This document shows positions 8,690 through 17,957 of a stretch of DNA of 64,000 nucleotides, in pieces. The position numbers and the translations under genes are program-made. How positions within the stretch are numbered: the stretch's first letter is position 1; each line of letters begins with the position of its first letter. The stretch is from Uliginosibacterium sp. GTDB lineage: Bacteria > Pseudomonadota > Gammaproteobacteria > Burkholderiales > Rhodocyclaceae. The stretch is taken from positions 57,370 to 121,369 of the forward strand of contig JADKDZ010000014.1 in the NCBI GenBank assembly GCA_016718265.1, read 5' to 3'. The notes beneath the pieces are model-generated. The model searched no databases, was not told the origin of the DNA, and saw only the letters and a program-made list of their open reading frames with translations.

Positions 8690-10042
8690 ATGAAACGCTC
8701 GGATTTTTCTGCTGATTTTCTCTGGGGAGCGGCGACCGCGGCTTACCAGATTGAAGGTGCCGCACTCGAAGACGGTCGCTCGGCCTGCATCTGGGATCAG
8801 TTCGCCACCATCCCAGGCGCAACCCGGGATGGACACTCCGGTGCCGTCGCCTGTGACCACTACCATCGCCTGGACGAAGACCTGGATTTGCTCCAGGCAT
8901 TGGGTGTCAACACCTACCGCTTCTCGATCTCCTGGTCGCGCGTGATGCCCAGTGGACAGGCCACGCTGAATCCCGCCGGCGTGGCGTTCTACAATCGCCT
9001 GATTGATGGGCTCCTCGCCCGGGGCATCCAGCCGGCAGCCACGCTGTATCACTGGGATCTGCCGCAGCAACTTCAGGACCAAGGAGGCTGGGTGGCGCGC
9101 GACAGCGTCGCGTGGTTCGAGGCCTATGCCAAAGCCATGTTCGATTGCTTTGCCGACCGCGTCAAGATCTGGTTCACCCACAACGAACCCTGGGTCGTCG
9201 CCTGGGCGGGTCACTACATTGGTCGCCACGCACCGGGGATGACCGATCTGAACGCCGCCGTCCGCGTCACCCACCACCTGAATCTCAGCCACGCCCACGC
9301 TGTAGCGGCGTATCGTCAGCATCCGCAGGGCAATGGCAAGATCGGTGCCGTACTCAATCTTTACCCGATGGTTCCAGCCAGCGAAGCAGCCGAGGACCAC
9401 GCAGCCGCGCGTCGTGCCGATGGCTACCACAACCGGCTGTTTCTGGATCCGGTGCTGCTCGGCAACTACCCGGCCGACACTGCCGCCATTCTCGCCCAAG
9501 CGAATGCGGCCCTGCCGATCGAAGCGGGTGATCTGGCAGCACTGGCGGCTGCCAGGTCCGACTTTCTCGGCGTGAATTACTACTTCCGCAAGGTGGTACT
9601 GGCGGGCGATGCGCACCCGGTCTTCCGCTTCGCCGAGACCAAGCCGCCCGGCGCGCCTTATACCGCCATGGACTGGGAAGTCTGGCCCGACGGGCTGGTG
9701 GATCTGCTGCGCCGGCTGCGCACCGATTATGGTGACATGCCGATCCTGATTACCGAGAACGGCGCGGCGTTTGCCGATGAAACCATCATCGGTGATGTGG
9801 TGCAGGACGAGGACAGGCGCGAGTTCGTGGCCACCCATCTCGAAGCAGCCCTGCGTGCGGTGCACGAGGGCATACCGCTGCAGGGTTACTACTACTGGTC
9901 CCTGCTTGACAACTTCGAGTGGGCGCATGGCTATCACAAGCGCTTCGGGCTGTTTCGCGTCGACTATGCCACCCAGAAACGCTCCTGGAAGTCGAGCGGG
10001 CAATGGTATCGAGACTTCCTCAGGTCTCCTGCGAAGGATTAG
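8690..10042 (+). CDS. GH1 beta-glucosidase
   Basis: The 450-residue protein is a family 1 glycoside hydrolase of normal length. The acid/base Glu is in THNEPWVV (E166) and the nucleophile Glu in LITENGAAF (E356). The N-terminal FLWGAATAAYQIEG signature and the C-terminal YYYWSLLDNFEWAHGYHKRFGL are complete. There is no signal peptide, so it cleaves beta-glucosides such as cellobiose in the cytoplasm. A GGAG site lies six bases before the ATG. It is co-directional with the LacI gene (13-base gap) and probably under its control. Confidence 0.93.
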   Translation: MKRSDFSADFLWGAATAAYQIEGAALEDGRSACIWDQFATIPGATRDGHSGAVACDHYHRLDEDLDLLQALGVNTYRFSISWSRVMPSGQATLNPAGVAFYNRLIDGLLARGIQPAATLYHWDLPQQLQDQGGWVARDSVAWFEAYAKAMFDCFADRVKIWFTHNEPWVVAWAGHYIGRHAPGMTDLNAAVRVTHHLNLSHAHAVAAYRQHPQGNGKIGAVLNLYPMVPASEAAEDHAAARRADGYHNRLFLDPVLLGNYPADTAAILAQANAALPIEAGDLAALAAARSDFLGVNYYFRKVVLAGDAHPVFRFAETKPPGAPYTAMDWEVWPDGLVDLLRRLRTDYGDMPILITENGAAFADETIIGDVVQDEDRREFVATHLEAALRAVHEGIPLQGYYYWSLLDNFEWAHGYHKRFGLFRVDYATQKRSWKSSGQWYRDFLRSPAKD

Positions 10043-10066
10043 CACCGGCTTAAGACGAGCACCCGT

Positions 10067-10096
10067 GCCTGCCACGATTGGGCTATCGTGGCAGGC
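10067..10096. promoter_or_regulatory. Perfect 12-bp hairpin abutting the response-regulator start
   Basis: GCCTGCCACGAT (10067-10078) and ATCGTGGCAGGC (10085-10096) pair perfectly around a 6-base loop. The last base touches the ATG at 10097, and the only purine-rich ribosome site candidate (GGCAGG) lies in the right arm. It could be a terminator of the beta-glucosidase gene (no T run) or a translation-inhibiting structure. Confidence 0.55.
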
Positions 10097-10762
10097 ATGA
10101 AGATCCTGTTGATTGAAGATGATCTGCAGCTGGGCAAAGCCGTCTCCCGGGCACTGGAGCAGAGCGGGTTTGAGATCTGCTGGGTGCGCATGATCAAGGA
10201 CGCTCTCGCGCAGTTGGCATCGGCCAGCTTCGCCGTGGTGCTGCTCGATCTATGCCTGCCAGATGGTTCAGGCCTGAGCTGCCTGCAACAGCTGCGTGCG
10301 GGAGGAGACACCACCCCCGTGCTGGTGCTCACGGCACGAGACGCGCTGGAAGACAAGGTCGCCGGCCTCGACGCGGGCGCCGACGATTACGTGGTAAAAC
10401 CCTTCGCCGTACCCGAGCTGGTGTCCCGCATCCGCGCACTGGTACGCCGCAGCGCCGGCTATGCCAGTCAGGTATGGCAGGCGGGCCCACTGACCCTGGA
10501 TCCAGTCAATCAGCGTGTCAGCCTCGACGGCCAGCCCGTCAGCCTGTCGCCCCGGGAGTTCGCCATCCTGACCGAACTGGTCCGTAGCGCAGGCCAGGTC
10601 GTGCGCAAGCGCCAGCTCGAGACCGCGCTGTTTGGCCAGAGCGACGGCGCGGAAAGCAATGCGCTTGAAGTCCACATCCATCACCTGCGCCGCAAGCTCG
10701 GGCACGATCTTATCCAGACGGTACGCGGTGTCGGCTACATGCTTGACCGCAGCCCCTCATGA
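10097..10762 (+). CDS. OmpR-family response regulator (QseB-like)
   Basis: A 221-residue two-domain regulator. The receiver domain has the acidic pair ED at 7-8, phospho-acceptor D51, T79 and K101. The C-terminal winged helix (LSPREFAILTELV, ALEVHIHHLRRKLG, VRGVGYML) is of OmpR/PhoB type. I prefer the ATG at 10097, because MKILLIEDD is the usual start; a GTG three codons earlier lies inside the hairpin. The stop overlaps the start of the kinase gene (ATGA), so the pair is translationally coupled. The signal sensed is unknown. Confidence 0.9.
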   Translation: MKILLIEDDLQLGKAVSRALEQSGFEICWVRMIKDALAQLASASFAVVLLDLCLPDGSGLSCLQQLRAGGDTTPVLVLTARDALEDKVAGLDAGADDYVVKPFAVPELVSRIRALVRRSAGYASQVWQAGPLTLDPVNQRVSLDGQPVSLSPREFAILTELVRSAGQVVRKRQLETALFGQSDGAESNALEVHIHHLRRKLGHDLIQTVRGVGYMLDRSPS

Positions 10763-12153
10763 AACGTCGCTCAATCCTGCTGCGGCTGGTGATCATCCAG
10801 ATGCTCATCTTGCAGCTGATCTGGCTGGCCAGCTCCTACCTGTCCTATCGCAGTGCGCTGACCACGGAAACGGGCAGCTTCGATCGCCAGCAGTCCATCG
10901 TTGCCAAGGGAATTGTCGCAGTTGCTGAAGACCTTGCCGCGGCACAACCAAATCTGGTCGCAGCGAGCATGCGACGCATGGAGCACACCTACCGGGATGC
11001 TTTCGAACAAAGCGTTTCCGCTGAGCGCGGCGAGAAAGTAGGCTTCAGCCCGGTCTTCGAGGTTTGGCACAAGAGCGGCTCGCTGCTGTATCGCACCGAC
11101 GGGGCGGCCCCTTTTGAGGTTCCACCCGAGCAGCACGGCTTCACCGAAAGAACTTTCCAGGGCGAGCCGTGGCACTTTTACACGGTCCAGTCCCACACCG
11201 GGCTGGTGACCGTCACGCTCGGGGAGTCTTTAGGCGTCCGCCGCGCGCTGTTCAAGCCGCCACTCAAGTCCTTGCTCATCAACCTGCTGGTGCAATTTGG
11301 CGTGTTTCTGCTGATTTCCTGGCTGGCGCTGCGGATCGGCTTGCGGCCACTGCGAGACATCGCCCGCGAGCTCACCAGCCGCTCCCGCCTCGATCTGCGG
11401 CCCGTCGCGCAGGGCGAGAACTATCGCGAGACCCGGCCGCTGGTCATGGCGCTCAACGACATGATGCGCCGTGTCGCCGCCATGCTGCAGCACGAGAAAG
11501 CCTTTCTTGCCGACGCGGCCCATGAATTGCGTACGCCCATCACGACGGTAAGAACCCAGCTCCATGTTCTGCTCAATGCCCGCGACGAAACCGAGCGCAC
11601 CGAGGTCGCGCACGAGATCGAAGCTGGTCTGGATCGCGCCAGCTCCCTGACCCACCAGTTGATCACCATGGCGCGCGTTGAGTCGGATGCCTACTCGCTC
11701 CACCCGACTGCACTCGATCTTGCTGAACTCGTGCAGGACTGCATCGCGCTGGCGGCGCCCGCGGCCGTCAAACGCCGGCTGGAACTGGCCTATACCGGCC
11801 CAGGCAGCGCACCTGCCGTGGCAGACGCCGCTGCCCTGCAGTCCGTTCTCAACAATCTGCTGGAGAATGCAATCAAGTACAACACTGCTGGCGGTCAGAT
11901 CGAAGTAAGCCTGCAAACCCACGCATCAAAGCACCAGCTCGTGGTGCGCGATGACGGTCCGGGCGTCCCCGACACCTGTCGTGCACGCCTCTTCGAGCGC
12001 TTCTACCGTGTGCCCGGCGTCCAGCAGGCGGGCAGCGGTCTCGGCCTGGCCATCGTAAAAAATCTCGTCGTGCGTCATGGCGGCAGCATCGAGGTGATCG
12101 AAGGCTTGTCCGGCCGAGGGATCGGCTTCGCAATCAGCCTGCCCGCTGGCTAG
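10759..12153 (+). CDS. Sensor histidine kinase (QseC/PmrB-like)
   Basis: A 464-residue inner-membrane kinase. Membrane segments lie at about 8-28 and 170-195, with a periplasmic sensor of about 140 residues between them. A HAMP-like linker follows, then the H-box FLADAAHELRTPI with the phospho-His at 255, the N-box LNNLLENAIKYN, and the G-boxes DDGPGVPD and GSGLGLAIVKN. It is the partner of the overlapping response regulator. This pairing and layout are those of QseBC/PmrAB-type systems; the stimulus is not readable from sequence. Confidence 0.9.
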   Translation: MKRRSILLRLVIIQMLILQLIWLASSYLSYRSALTTETGSFDRQQSIVAKGIVAVAEDLAAAQPNLVAASMRRMEHTYRDAFEQSVSAERGEKVGFSPVFEVWHKSGSLLYRTDGAAPFEVPPEQHGFTERTFQGEPWHFYTVQSHTGLVTVTLGESLGVRRALFKPPLKSLLINLLVQFGVFLLISWLALRIGLRPLRDIARELTSRSRLDLRPVAQGENYRETRPLVMALNDMMRRVAAMLQHEKAFLADAAHELRTPITTVRTQLHVLLNARDETERTEVAHEIEAGLDRASSLTHQLITMARVESDAYSLHPTALDLAELVQDCIALAAPAAVKRRLELAYTGPGSAPAVADAAALQSVLNNLLENAIKYNTAGGQIEVSLQTHASKHQLVVRDDGPGVPDTCRARLFERFYRVPGVQQAGSGLGLAIVKNLVVRHGGSIEVIEGLSGRGIGFAISLPAG

Positions 12154-12273
12154 CCAGTAGACGTCGCCTTGCCACCGTTCAGCACCGCCAGTCTGCTCCT
12201 TGGGGCAGCTTGACCCACAGATCGGCACACATCCGGCTCAATCGCGCTGTTTCAGTCCTGCGCCCCTACTCCT

Positions 12274-12567
12274 ATGCCTGTACGTCGCCTCAACGTCTGC
12301 GAAGCACTGACGATCCACCACGTTCATGAGCTGGCACCCGAGCTCATCGCGGCCGCTTGCAGTGGCGATACGCTCAAGATCGACCTCTCGGGGGTTGAAC
12401 GTATAGACAGTGCAGGCCTCCAGCTTCTCGCGCTGTTGCAACGCGAAGCGGGCGAGTGCCAGACGCGGCTGGAATTCGAGAACCCAAGCCCAGCCGTGAC
12501 CGATCTGGTCGGGTTTTACCGCTTGCACAGCGTGCTGGAGGGCACAGCGGGACAGCTGCGCGCCTGA
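12274..12567 (+). CDS. STAS-domain protein
   Basis: The 97-residue protein is a single STAS domain: DTLKIDLSGVERIDSAGLQLLALL carries the conserved D-S-A-G loop where a serine is phosphorylated in SpoIIAA-like antagonists. It lies just ahead of a CheA-like kinase and cheB, on the same strand, 165 bases upstream. A STAS protein next to chemotaxis-type kinases is known in several proteobacterial signalling clusters; its target here is unknown. No good ribosome site is seen before the ATG. Confidence 0.8.
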   Translation: MPVRRLNVCEALTIHHVHELAPELIAAACSGDTLKIDLSGVERIDSAGLQLLALLQREAGECQTRLEFENPSPAVTDLVGFYRLHSVLEGTAGQLRA

Positions 12568-12732
12568 AACTCGGGACTCCGCCCAAAAGGGCATATACAT
12601 CGAACGCCTCGCATACCGATAAAAGAAGAGATGTGCGCTGGCGTCGACGTGAAGGCATGAAAGGCGTCTGCAATTACCTGCGCATCACCCTGACCTGCGC
12701 GGGTCGGGCTGCAACAGCCTTTGGTGTCTGCC

Positions 12733-14481
12733 ATGCACAGTGCTTTGCCTCTCTTCGTGTCCGAATGCAGCGAGCGACTGGATCGACTCGAGACGGCGCT
12801 ACTTGCGCTTGAGCGTGACGGCTGCGAGCGCGAAGCGCTGGATGCGATGTTTCGCGATGCGCACACCATCAAGGGGAACGCATCGGTCGTCCAGTCAGGC
12901 GATATCGAGTGGTTCGCTCACATCGTCGAAAGCGTGCTTGAACGGCTGCGTAGCGGCAATCTGCAGGCCGATCGGCAGCTGATCTCGACTTTGTTACCCT
13001 GCGTCGACCATCTGCGCTTTCTGGTGTCGCTGGCCACTCAACCCCAAGCGGCCGCCAGCGTATTGGCCGATGAGGAGCGTACTCGCCTGATCGGTTTGCT
13101 CGTCCCCTACCTGGGTGATGACATACCCCAGGCGCACGGCATCGCCGCGCTGCAGGCCTCCGGCAATTTCTGGAAAATCTCGGTCAGCTTTGCGCCATCG
13201 GTCTTTCTGCAAGGATTGGACCCTGTCTATTTCTTGCGACACCTGCAGAGCATCGGACGCCTGATTGATCTCAAGACCTGCCTCGACGCCCTGCCACGGC
13301 GGCAAACCTATGAACCCGAACGGTGCTATCTCGGCTTTGATATCGAACTTGATAGCGTCGCCGACAAGCAAGGCATAGAAGATATCTTTGCATTGGTGCG
13401 AGACGCCTGCGAGCTCCGCATTACCCCGCCCCAGGACAAGAACAGGGACTTCATCCGGCTCATCCACTCAATGCCAGCAGAGGACCTGCAGGTCGGCGAA
13501 ATCCTGGTCCGCGTGGGTGCACTGACGGCAGATGAGCTCGCTGAAGGCCTGCGCAGCCAGCGCTATCTGGTCGGCCAATCGGAGTCGCCGCTCGGCAAAG
13601 TGCTCGTGGAGCACGGTTTTGTCGAACCCACGGTGATTGACGCCGCACTGCAACGGCAGTCGGAGATGCGCCGCACGGTGAGCCAGGAAGCGCGCCAGAT
13701 CAAGGTATCTGCCGAGCGCATCGAGGAACTGGAAGCGCTGCTGGCGCATGTTCACCACGGCCTCGGACGACTCGCGCGCGAGTGCGCCGCCGGACCAGAA
13801 ACCTGGCTGGCGCGACAGATCCCGGCACTGGTCGCGCAAACCGAGCGCGCCATTGAGATCAGTCAGGATATCCAGCGCGTGCGCTTGGGGAGTGTGTTTC
13901 ATCCGCTGCATCGTTTGATCCGCGACACCAGCCACGGACTGGGCAAGCAAGCGGATCTGCTGGTCAGCGGCGGAGAACTGGAGGTGGAGCGCTGCGTCGC
14001 CAACGGACTGGCTGATCCGCTGATCCATCTGGTACGCAATGCGATTGATCATGGCGTCGAAGCGCCCGGTGAGCGGCTGGCGACAGGCAAGCCCGCCCGC
14101 GGCCTGATCAAGATCGACGCGTGGCAGGAGAACGAGCATCTTGTCCTGGCAATTGCCGACGACGGAGCAGGTATCGACCGTGATCGGGTGCGCCGTGCGG
14201 CGACGGAGCGCGGCATGCTGTCGCCCGACACCCCGCTGGAAGATGCCGACTTGCTGGCGATGCTGTTCTCACCCGGTTTCACCACCGCGGCCCGGGTGAC
14301 TCGCCTCTCGGGCCGAGGTGTTGGCCTGGACGCGGTGCGCACACAAATCCGCGCACTGGGAGGCGACGTCAGCGTGCAGAGCTTCCCGGCCCGCGGCACT
14401 CGCTTTGAGCTTCGCCTGCCGCTGAAAGCACGTGCAGCCCATGACGCTGGCGAGTCGTCGCGTCGACATACACATCACTGA
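12733..14481 (+). CDS. CheA-like histidine kinase without a CheW-type domain
   Basis: A 582-residue protein. An N-terminal HPt domain has the phospho-His in DAHTIKG (H44). The HATPase region has an N-box LADPLIHLVRNAIDHGVEAPGE and G-boxes ADDGAGID and LSGRGVGLDAVRT. Unlike standard CheA (about 650 residues), it ends right after the ATPase domain, with no C-terminal CheW/P5 domain. Between them, at about residues 246-310, VGEILVRVGALTADELAEGL and LGKVLVEHGFVEPTVIDAAL resemble the paired MshEN/GspE-N repeats that bind c-di-GMP in other proteins. The ATG at 12733 is preferred over a TTG at 12721. cheB follows after 6 bases. Confidence 0.82.
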   Translation: MHSALPLFVSECSERLDRLETALLALERDGCEREALDAMFRDAHTIKGNASVVQSGDIEWFAHIVESVLERLRSGNLQADRQLISTLLPCVDHLRFLVSLATQPQAAASVLADEERTRLIGLLVPYLGDDIPQAHGIAALQASGNFWKISVSFAPSVFLQGLDPVYFLRHLQSIGRLIDLKTCLDALPRRQTYEPERCYLGFDIELDSVADKQGIEDIFALVRDACELRITPPQDKNRDFIRLIHSMPAEDLQVGEILVRVGALTADELAEGLRSQRYLVGQSESPLGKVLVEHGFVEPTVIDAALQRQSEMRRTVSQEARQIKVSAERIEELEALLAHVHHGLGRLARECAAGPETWLARQIPALVAQTERAIEISQDIQRVRLGSVFHPLHRLIRDTSHGLGKQADLLVSGGELEVERCVANGLADPLIHLVRNAIDHGVEAPGERLATGKPARGLIKIDAWQENEHLVLAIADDGAGIDRDRVRRAATERGMLSPDTPLEDADLLAMLFSPGFTTAARVTRLSGRGVGLDAVRTQIRALGGDVSVQSFPARGTRFELRLPLKARAAHDAGESSRRHTHH

Positions 14482-14487
14482 CCCCCT

Positions 14488-15558
14488 ATGAACAAGGCCA
14501 TCAAAGTCCTGATCGTCGACGATTCGATGCTGGTGCGTGAGTCGGCACGCAAGCTGCTGAGCGCACAAGCCAACATCCATGTGATGGATACCGCCGTCGA
14601 CGCAATCGCCGCCTGGGAGAAAATGCAGCACGAGTGGCCGGATGTCATCGTGCTCGACATCCAGATGCCACGGATGGACGGGCTCAGCTTCCTGCGCAAG
14701 ATCATGGCGGAACGCCCGACACCCGTTGTCATCTGCTCCAGCCTGATCGCCAACGGCGCCCAAGCCGGAATTGATGCCTTGGCGGCAGGTGCAGTCGGTC
14801 TGATCTCAAAGCCCAAAACCGACGTGCAGAATTTCTTCAATGACGAGAGTGACAGCATCGTCGCAGCCGTACGCGCGGCCGCGCGGAGTCACCCTGAAAG
14901 ATTGCGGCCGCCGGCCAGACCCGTGGTGGCTCACGCCCGGCCGAACCCGGATCCCGTGGAGCGCCCGTCATCCGGGCAAAACGCGGAGAATCGGGTCATC
15001 GCGCTGGGCTCATCGACGGGCGGAACGCAAGCGCTGGAAACCGTGCTCAGTGCATTGCCGTCCGGCCTTCCCGGTATCGTGCTCGTCCAGCACATGCCAG
15101 CGGGATTCACGCACAAGCTGGCCGATCGCCTGAACAAGTGTACCGGGCTCACAGTCAGGGAAGCGCAGCACAAGCAGCCCGTGGAGCCCGGGCAGGCGCT
15201 CATCGCTCCGGCAGGCAAACAGATGCGCCTGGTACGCGGACTTCATGTTTTTCATGTCGAAGTGCTGGATGGTCCCGTCATCAACCGTCACCGGCCTTCG
15301 GTCGATTGCCTGTTCGGCTCGGTTGCCAAAGCTGCGGGGGCGCAAGCCATCGGTGTGCTGATGACCGGGATGGGCGATGACGGCGCGCTCGGCATGAAGG
15401 AAATGCGTGACGCCGGCGCGTATACCATTGCCGAAGCAGAAGAGACCTGTGTCGTATTCGGCATGCCGCGCGCGGCCATTGAGCGCGGGGGGGTTCGCGA
15501 GGTCCTGCCGCTCCACAAGATCGCGGACAAGATCCGCTACTGGGCCACGCGATTCTGA
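14488..15558 (+). CDS. cheB: CheB: protein-glutamate methylesterase/glutamine deamidase
   Basis: A 356-residue CheB with a receiver domain (D57 in VIVLDIQMPRMDG), a linker, and the methylesterase domain with catalytic Ser (GSSTGGT, S176), His (VQHMPAGFT, H202) and Asp (MTGMGDDGA, D298). CheB removes methyl groups from chemoreceptors and here is probably phosphorylated by the CheA-like kinase 6 bases upstream. No cheR, cheW or cheY lies nearby; the nearest receptor gene is at 33.9 kb. The unit may therefore control an alternative output rather than flagellar bias (inference). Confidence 0.92.
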   Translation: MNKAIKVLIVDDSMLVRESARKLLSAQANIHVMDTAVDAIAAWEKMQHEWPDVIVLDIQMPRMDGLSFLRKIMAERPTPVVICSSLIANGAQAGIDALAAGAVGLISKPKTDVQNFFNDESDSIVAAVRAAARSHPERLRPPARPVVAHARPNPDPVERPSSGQNAENRVIALGSSTGGTQALETVLSALPSGLPGIVLVQHMPAGFTHKLADRLNKCTGLTVREAQHKQPVEPGQALIAPAGKQMRLVRGLHVFHVEVLDGPVINRHRPSVDCLFGSVAKAAGAQAIGVLMTGMGDDGALGMKEMRDAGAYTIAEAEETCVVFGMPRAAIERGGVREVLPLHKIADKIRYWATRF

Positions 15559-15564
15559 CGCCCA

Positions 15565-15582
15565 GCCGCGTGCGCACGCGGC
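15565..15582. terminator. Palindrome between convergent cheB and the ACT gene
   Basis: GCCGCGTGC and GCACGCGGC form an 18-base GC-rich palindrome in the 42-base gap between the two convergent stops. There is no T run, so termination is only a guess from position. Confidence 0.35.
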
Positions 15583-15600
15583 GCCCCGCGGCAAGACCTA

Positions 15601-16035
15601 TCAGGCCTTGGCGAGCAGGGCAATCGGCGCAACCAGGTTGACCCCGGCACGCTGCAAGGCCTCCACCGCGCGATCCGGCTCCGAAAACCGCATGATGACC
15701 ACCGCCCGCGCGCCAACCTCGGCGCTGAACGCGTACATGTACTCGATATTCAGTTGCGCCGTATCCGCCTTCGCCAGCACGCTGGCCAATCCACCGGCGT
15801 CATCCGGCACCTCGACGGCCAGCACCTCCGTCTTGCGCGTCACGTAACCTGCCGCGTCCAGCGCTGCCTTGCCCGCATCCGGCTCAGCCACGATCAGTCG
15901 CAAAATGCCAAACTCTGCGGTGTCCGCTAGCGACAGCGTATGAATGTTGATACGTCGTGAAGCCAGCGCCTCGCACGCTGCGTGAAGGCGGCCCGGGCGG
16001 TTCTCGATGAAACAGGATATCTGGGTGACTTTCAT
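15601..16035 (-). CDS. ACT-domain protein
   Basis: The 144-residue protein holds two ACT-type modules: CFIENRPGRLHAACEALASR near the N-terminus and AVEVPDDAGGLASVLAKA in the second half. ACT domains bind amino acids and control linked enzymes. The ATG at 16033-16035 (MKVTQISCF) has a GGAG site upstream; the longer reading extends into paaK. It is the last gene of the iorA-iorB-paaK-ACT operon, 16 bases after paaK. This order is common in bacteria that turn phenylalanine or tryptophan into aryl-acetyl-CoA, so it may sense the aromatic amino acid (inference). Confidence 0.85.
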   Translation of the reverse strand: MKVTQISCFIENRPGRLHAACEALASRRINIHTLSLADTAEFGILRLIVAEPDAGKAALDAAGYVTRKTEVLAVEVPDDAGGLASVLAKADTAQLNIEYMYAFSAEVGARAVVIMRFSEPDRAVEALQRAGVNLVAPIALLAKA

Positions 16036-16051
16036 GCTGGATCTCCGTTTG

Positions 16052-17386
16052 CTATGCCGTCCGCTCGTCCCAGACACGCTTGGCCTTGCCTTCGCTTCGC
16101 GGAATGCTGTGCGGCTCAACCAGGCGAACACCCGCACGAATTCCGGTAATGCGCTCGATTGAATGCGACAGCCGCTTGTGCAGTGCCTCCATGACGCTGA
16201 CCTGATCGCTGAAGACTTCCGGGCTGACTTCAACTTCAACGCCCATCTGGTCCAGACCGTGATCGCGGGTCAGCACAATGCGGTAGTGGGGCAGAATGCC
16301 TTCCACTGCCAACAGCGCAGTTTCAACCTGAGAGGGGAATACATTTACCCCACGAATGATGAACATGTCATCCGACCGCCGCGCTACCCGCGCGATCCGG
16401 CGCACCGTTCGGCCGCAGCTGCAGGGCTCTGTGATGATGTGGGTGATGTCGCGCGTACGGTAGCGGATCATCGGCATGGCTCGCTTGGAGAGGGTGGTCA
16501 GGACCAGCTCGCCTTCTTCGCCATCCGGCAGCACCTGGCAGGTCTCAGGGTCAATGATCTCGGGGTAGAAGTGGTCTTCGAAAATGTGCAAGCCGGCCTG
16601 CTCGTGGCATTCGCTGCCCACCCCTGGACCAATGATTTCGGACAGACCATAAATGTCGAAAGCCTTGATGCCGCTACCGTGCTCAATGCACTCGCGCATC
16701 CCCTCCGACCAGGGTTCCGCACCGAAAATCCCGACACGCAGCGGCAACTCGCGCAGATCAACACCCAGCTCGCCGGCGCGTTCGATCAGGTGGATAAAAT
16801 AGCTGGGGGTACAGCAGATTCCCGTGACACCAAAATCACGCATCAGCATGATCTGCCGATCAGTGTTGCCGCCAGAGGTCGGCACGACGGTTGCCCCGAT
16901 GGCCTCCAGGCCGTAGTGCGCGCCCAGCCCCCCTGTAAACAGTCCGTAGCCGTAGGCGTTCTGGACAATATCACCACGGTGTACGCCCGCTGAGGCAAAG
17001 GTTCTCAGCATCACTGACGCCCAGACCTGGAGATCCTCCTGCGTATAGGCGACGACAATCGGCTTGCCGGTGGTACCGCTTGAGGCATGCAGGCGGACGA
17101 TCTCGCTCATCGGGCTGGCAAAAAGGCCAAACGGATAGTTGTCGCGCAGATCCGTCTTGAGCGAGAACGGCAGTTTGGCAATATCTGCCAGCGTTTCGAT
17201 CACTGCAGGCGTCAGCTCACGCTCCGCCATGCGCTCGCGAAATGGCGCCACATTGTCATACGCCCGCGTCACCACCGCCTTCAGGCGTCGTAACTGCAGA
17301 TCGCGCAGCTGTACCGTGGGCAAATAGTCCGGCGCACTGACCGGATGAAACCCCTGACCCTGATCATTCCAGCTCTCACGCATCAT
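16052..17386 (-). CDS. paaK: Phenylacetate-CoA ligase
   Basis: The 444-residue protein has the length and layout of AMP-forming phenylacetate-CoA ligases. The P-loop HASSGTTGKPI lies at about residues 100-110, AYGYGLFTGGLG and IYGLSEIIGPG follow, and the C-terminal domain has YRTRDIT and the catalytic Lys near the end (SEGKAKRVW). It activates phenylacetate or related aryl-acetates to the CoA thioester in the cytoplasm. It sits between iorB (82 bases upstream) and the ACT gene. In this setting it may salvage free aryl-acetate formed next to the indolepyruvate oxidoreductase reaction. Confidence 0.93.
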   Translation of the reverse strand: MMRESWNDQGQGFHPVSAPDYLPTVQLRDLQLRRLKAVVTRAYDNVAPFRERMAERELTPAVIETLADIAKLPFSLKTDLRDNYPFGLFASPMSEIVRLHASSGTTGKPIVVAYTQEDLQVWASVMLRTFASAGVHRGDIVQNAYGYGLFTGGLGAHYGLEAIGATVVPTSGGNTDRQIMLMRDFGVTGICCTPSYFIHLIERAGELGVDLRELPLRVGIFGAEPWSEGMRECIEHGSGIKAFDIYGLSEIIGPGVGSECHEQAGLHIFEDHFYPEIIDPETCQVLPDGEEGELVLTTLSKRAMPMIRYRTRDITHIITEPCSCGRTVRRIARVARRSDDMFIIRGVNVFPSQVETALLAVEGILPHYRIVLTRDHGLDQMGVEVEVSPEVFSDQVSVMEALHKRLSHSIERITGIRAGVRLVEPHSIPRSEGKAKRVWDERTA

Positions 17387-17468
17387 TCGCAGCCTCCTCC
17401 ACCCTTCTTATTATTGGTCGCCCGCATCAGGACTCTGCCGCCCCGTGTGACGATCCCGTATCAACAGT

Positions 17469-17948
17469 TCAGTTCGCACTTCGCCCGAGATGAAAGGCTT
17501 CCAGATTCAAGCGGTGATGTTTCTCGGCAAGATTGGCGCGGATAGCGTCCTCCCAGGTCTCCACCGGGATGTCCAGCACCGTGCTCAACACGCCCAGCAG
17601 CGCGACATTGACCGACTTTGCCTGCACCTTGCCCGGTGAGCCCGCCAAGGACTCGGGCGACACCAGAACGCCGCCCGCTTTCAGAACGTGGCGATTGACG
17701 TCAACCTGATCGGGGGCCACCACAATCAGGCAATCTGCCTCGCCAGCCGGAATCATTGGGCTGTGCACCACGGGACCGAAACGCACGTCGCTCGCCACCG
17801 AACCGCCGCGCTGGCTCATTCCGTGGATCTCGCTCTTCTTGACATCCAGCCCCATCCGGAAAGCAGCATCCGCCAGAATGTCCGAGGCTTTCACGACCCC
17901 TTGCCCACCCAAGCCGGCGACCACTACGTTGATCACTTTCGTTGTCAT
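17469..17948 (-). CDS. iorB: Indolepyruvate oxidoreductase subunit beta
   Basis: The 159-residue protein is the gamma-type domain of 2-oxoacid:acceptor oxidoreductases. GLGGQGVVKASDILADAA lies near the N-terminus, SEIHGMSQRGGSVASDVRFG follows, and the family's VAPDQ segment is at mid-protein. It is somewhat shorter than common IorB proteins (about 190-200 residues); the C-terminus is trimmed. With IorA it converts aryl-pyruvates to aryl-acetyl-CoA. It starts 9 bases after iorA behind a GAGGAG site, so the two are coupled. Confidence 0.88.
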   Translation of the reverse strand: MTTKVINVVVAGLGGQGVVKASDILADAAFRMGLDVKKSEIHGMSQRGGSVASDVRFGPVVHSPMIPAGEADCLIVVAPDQVDVNRHVLKAGGVLVSPESLAGSPGKVQAKSVNVALLGVLSTVLDIPVETWEDAIRANLAEKHHRLNLEAFHLGRSAN

Positions 17949-17957
17949 GCTCGCTCC

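Noticed and set aside
8654..10075. 473-residue minus-strand frame opposite the beta-glucosidase
   Set aside because: Shadow of a clear GH1 gene; no start signal and no recognisable domains.
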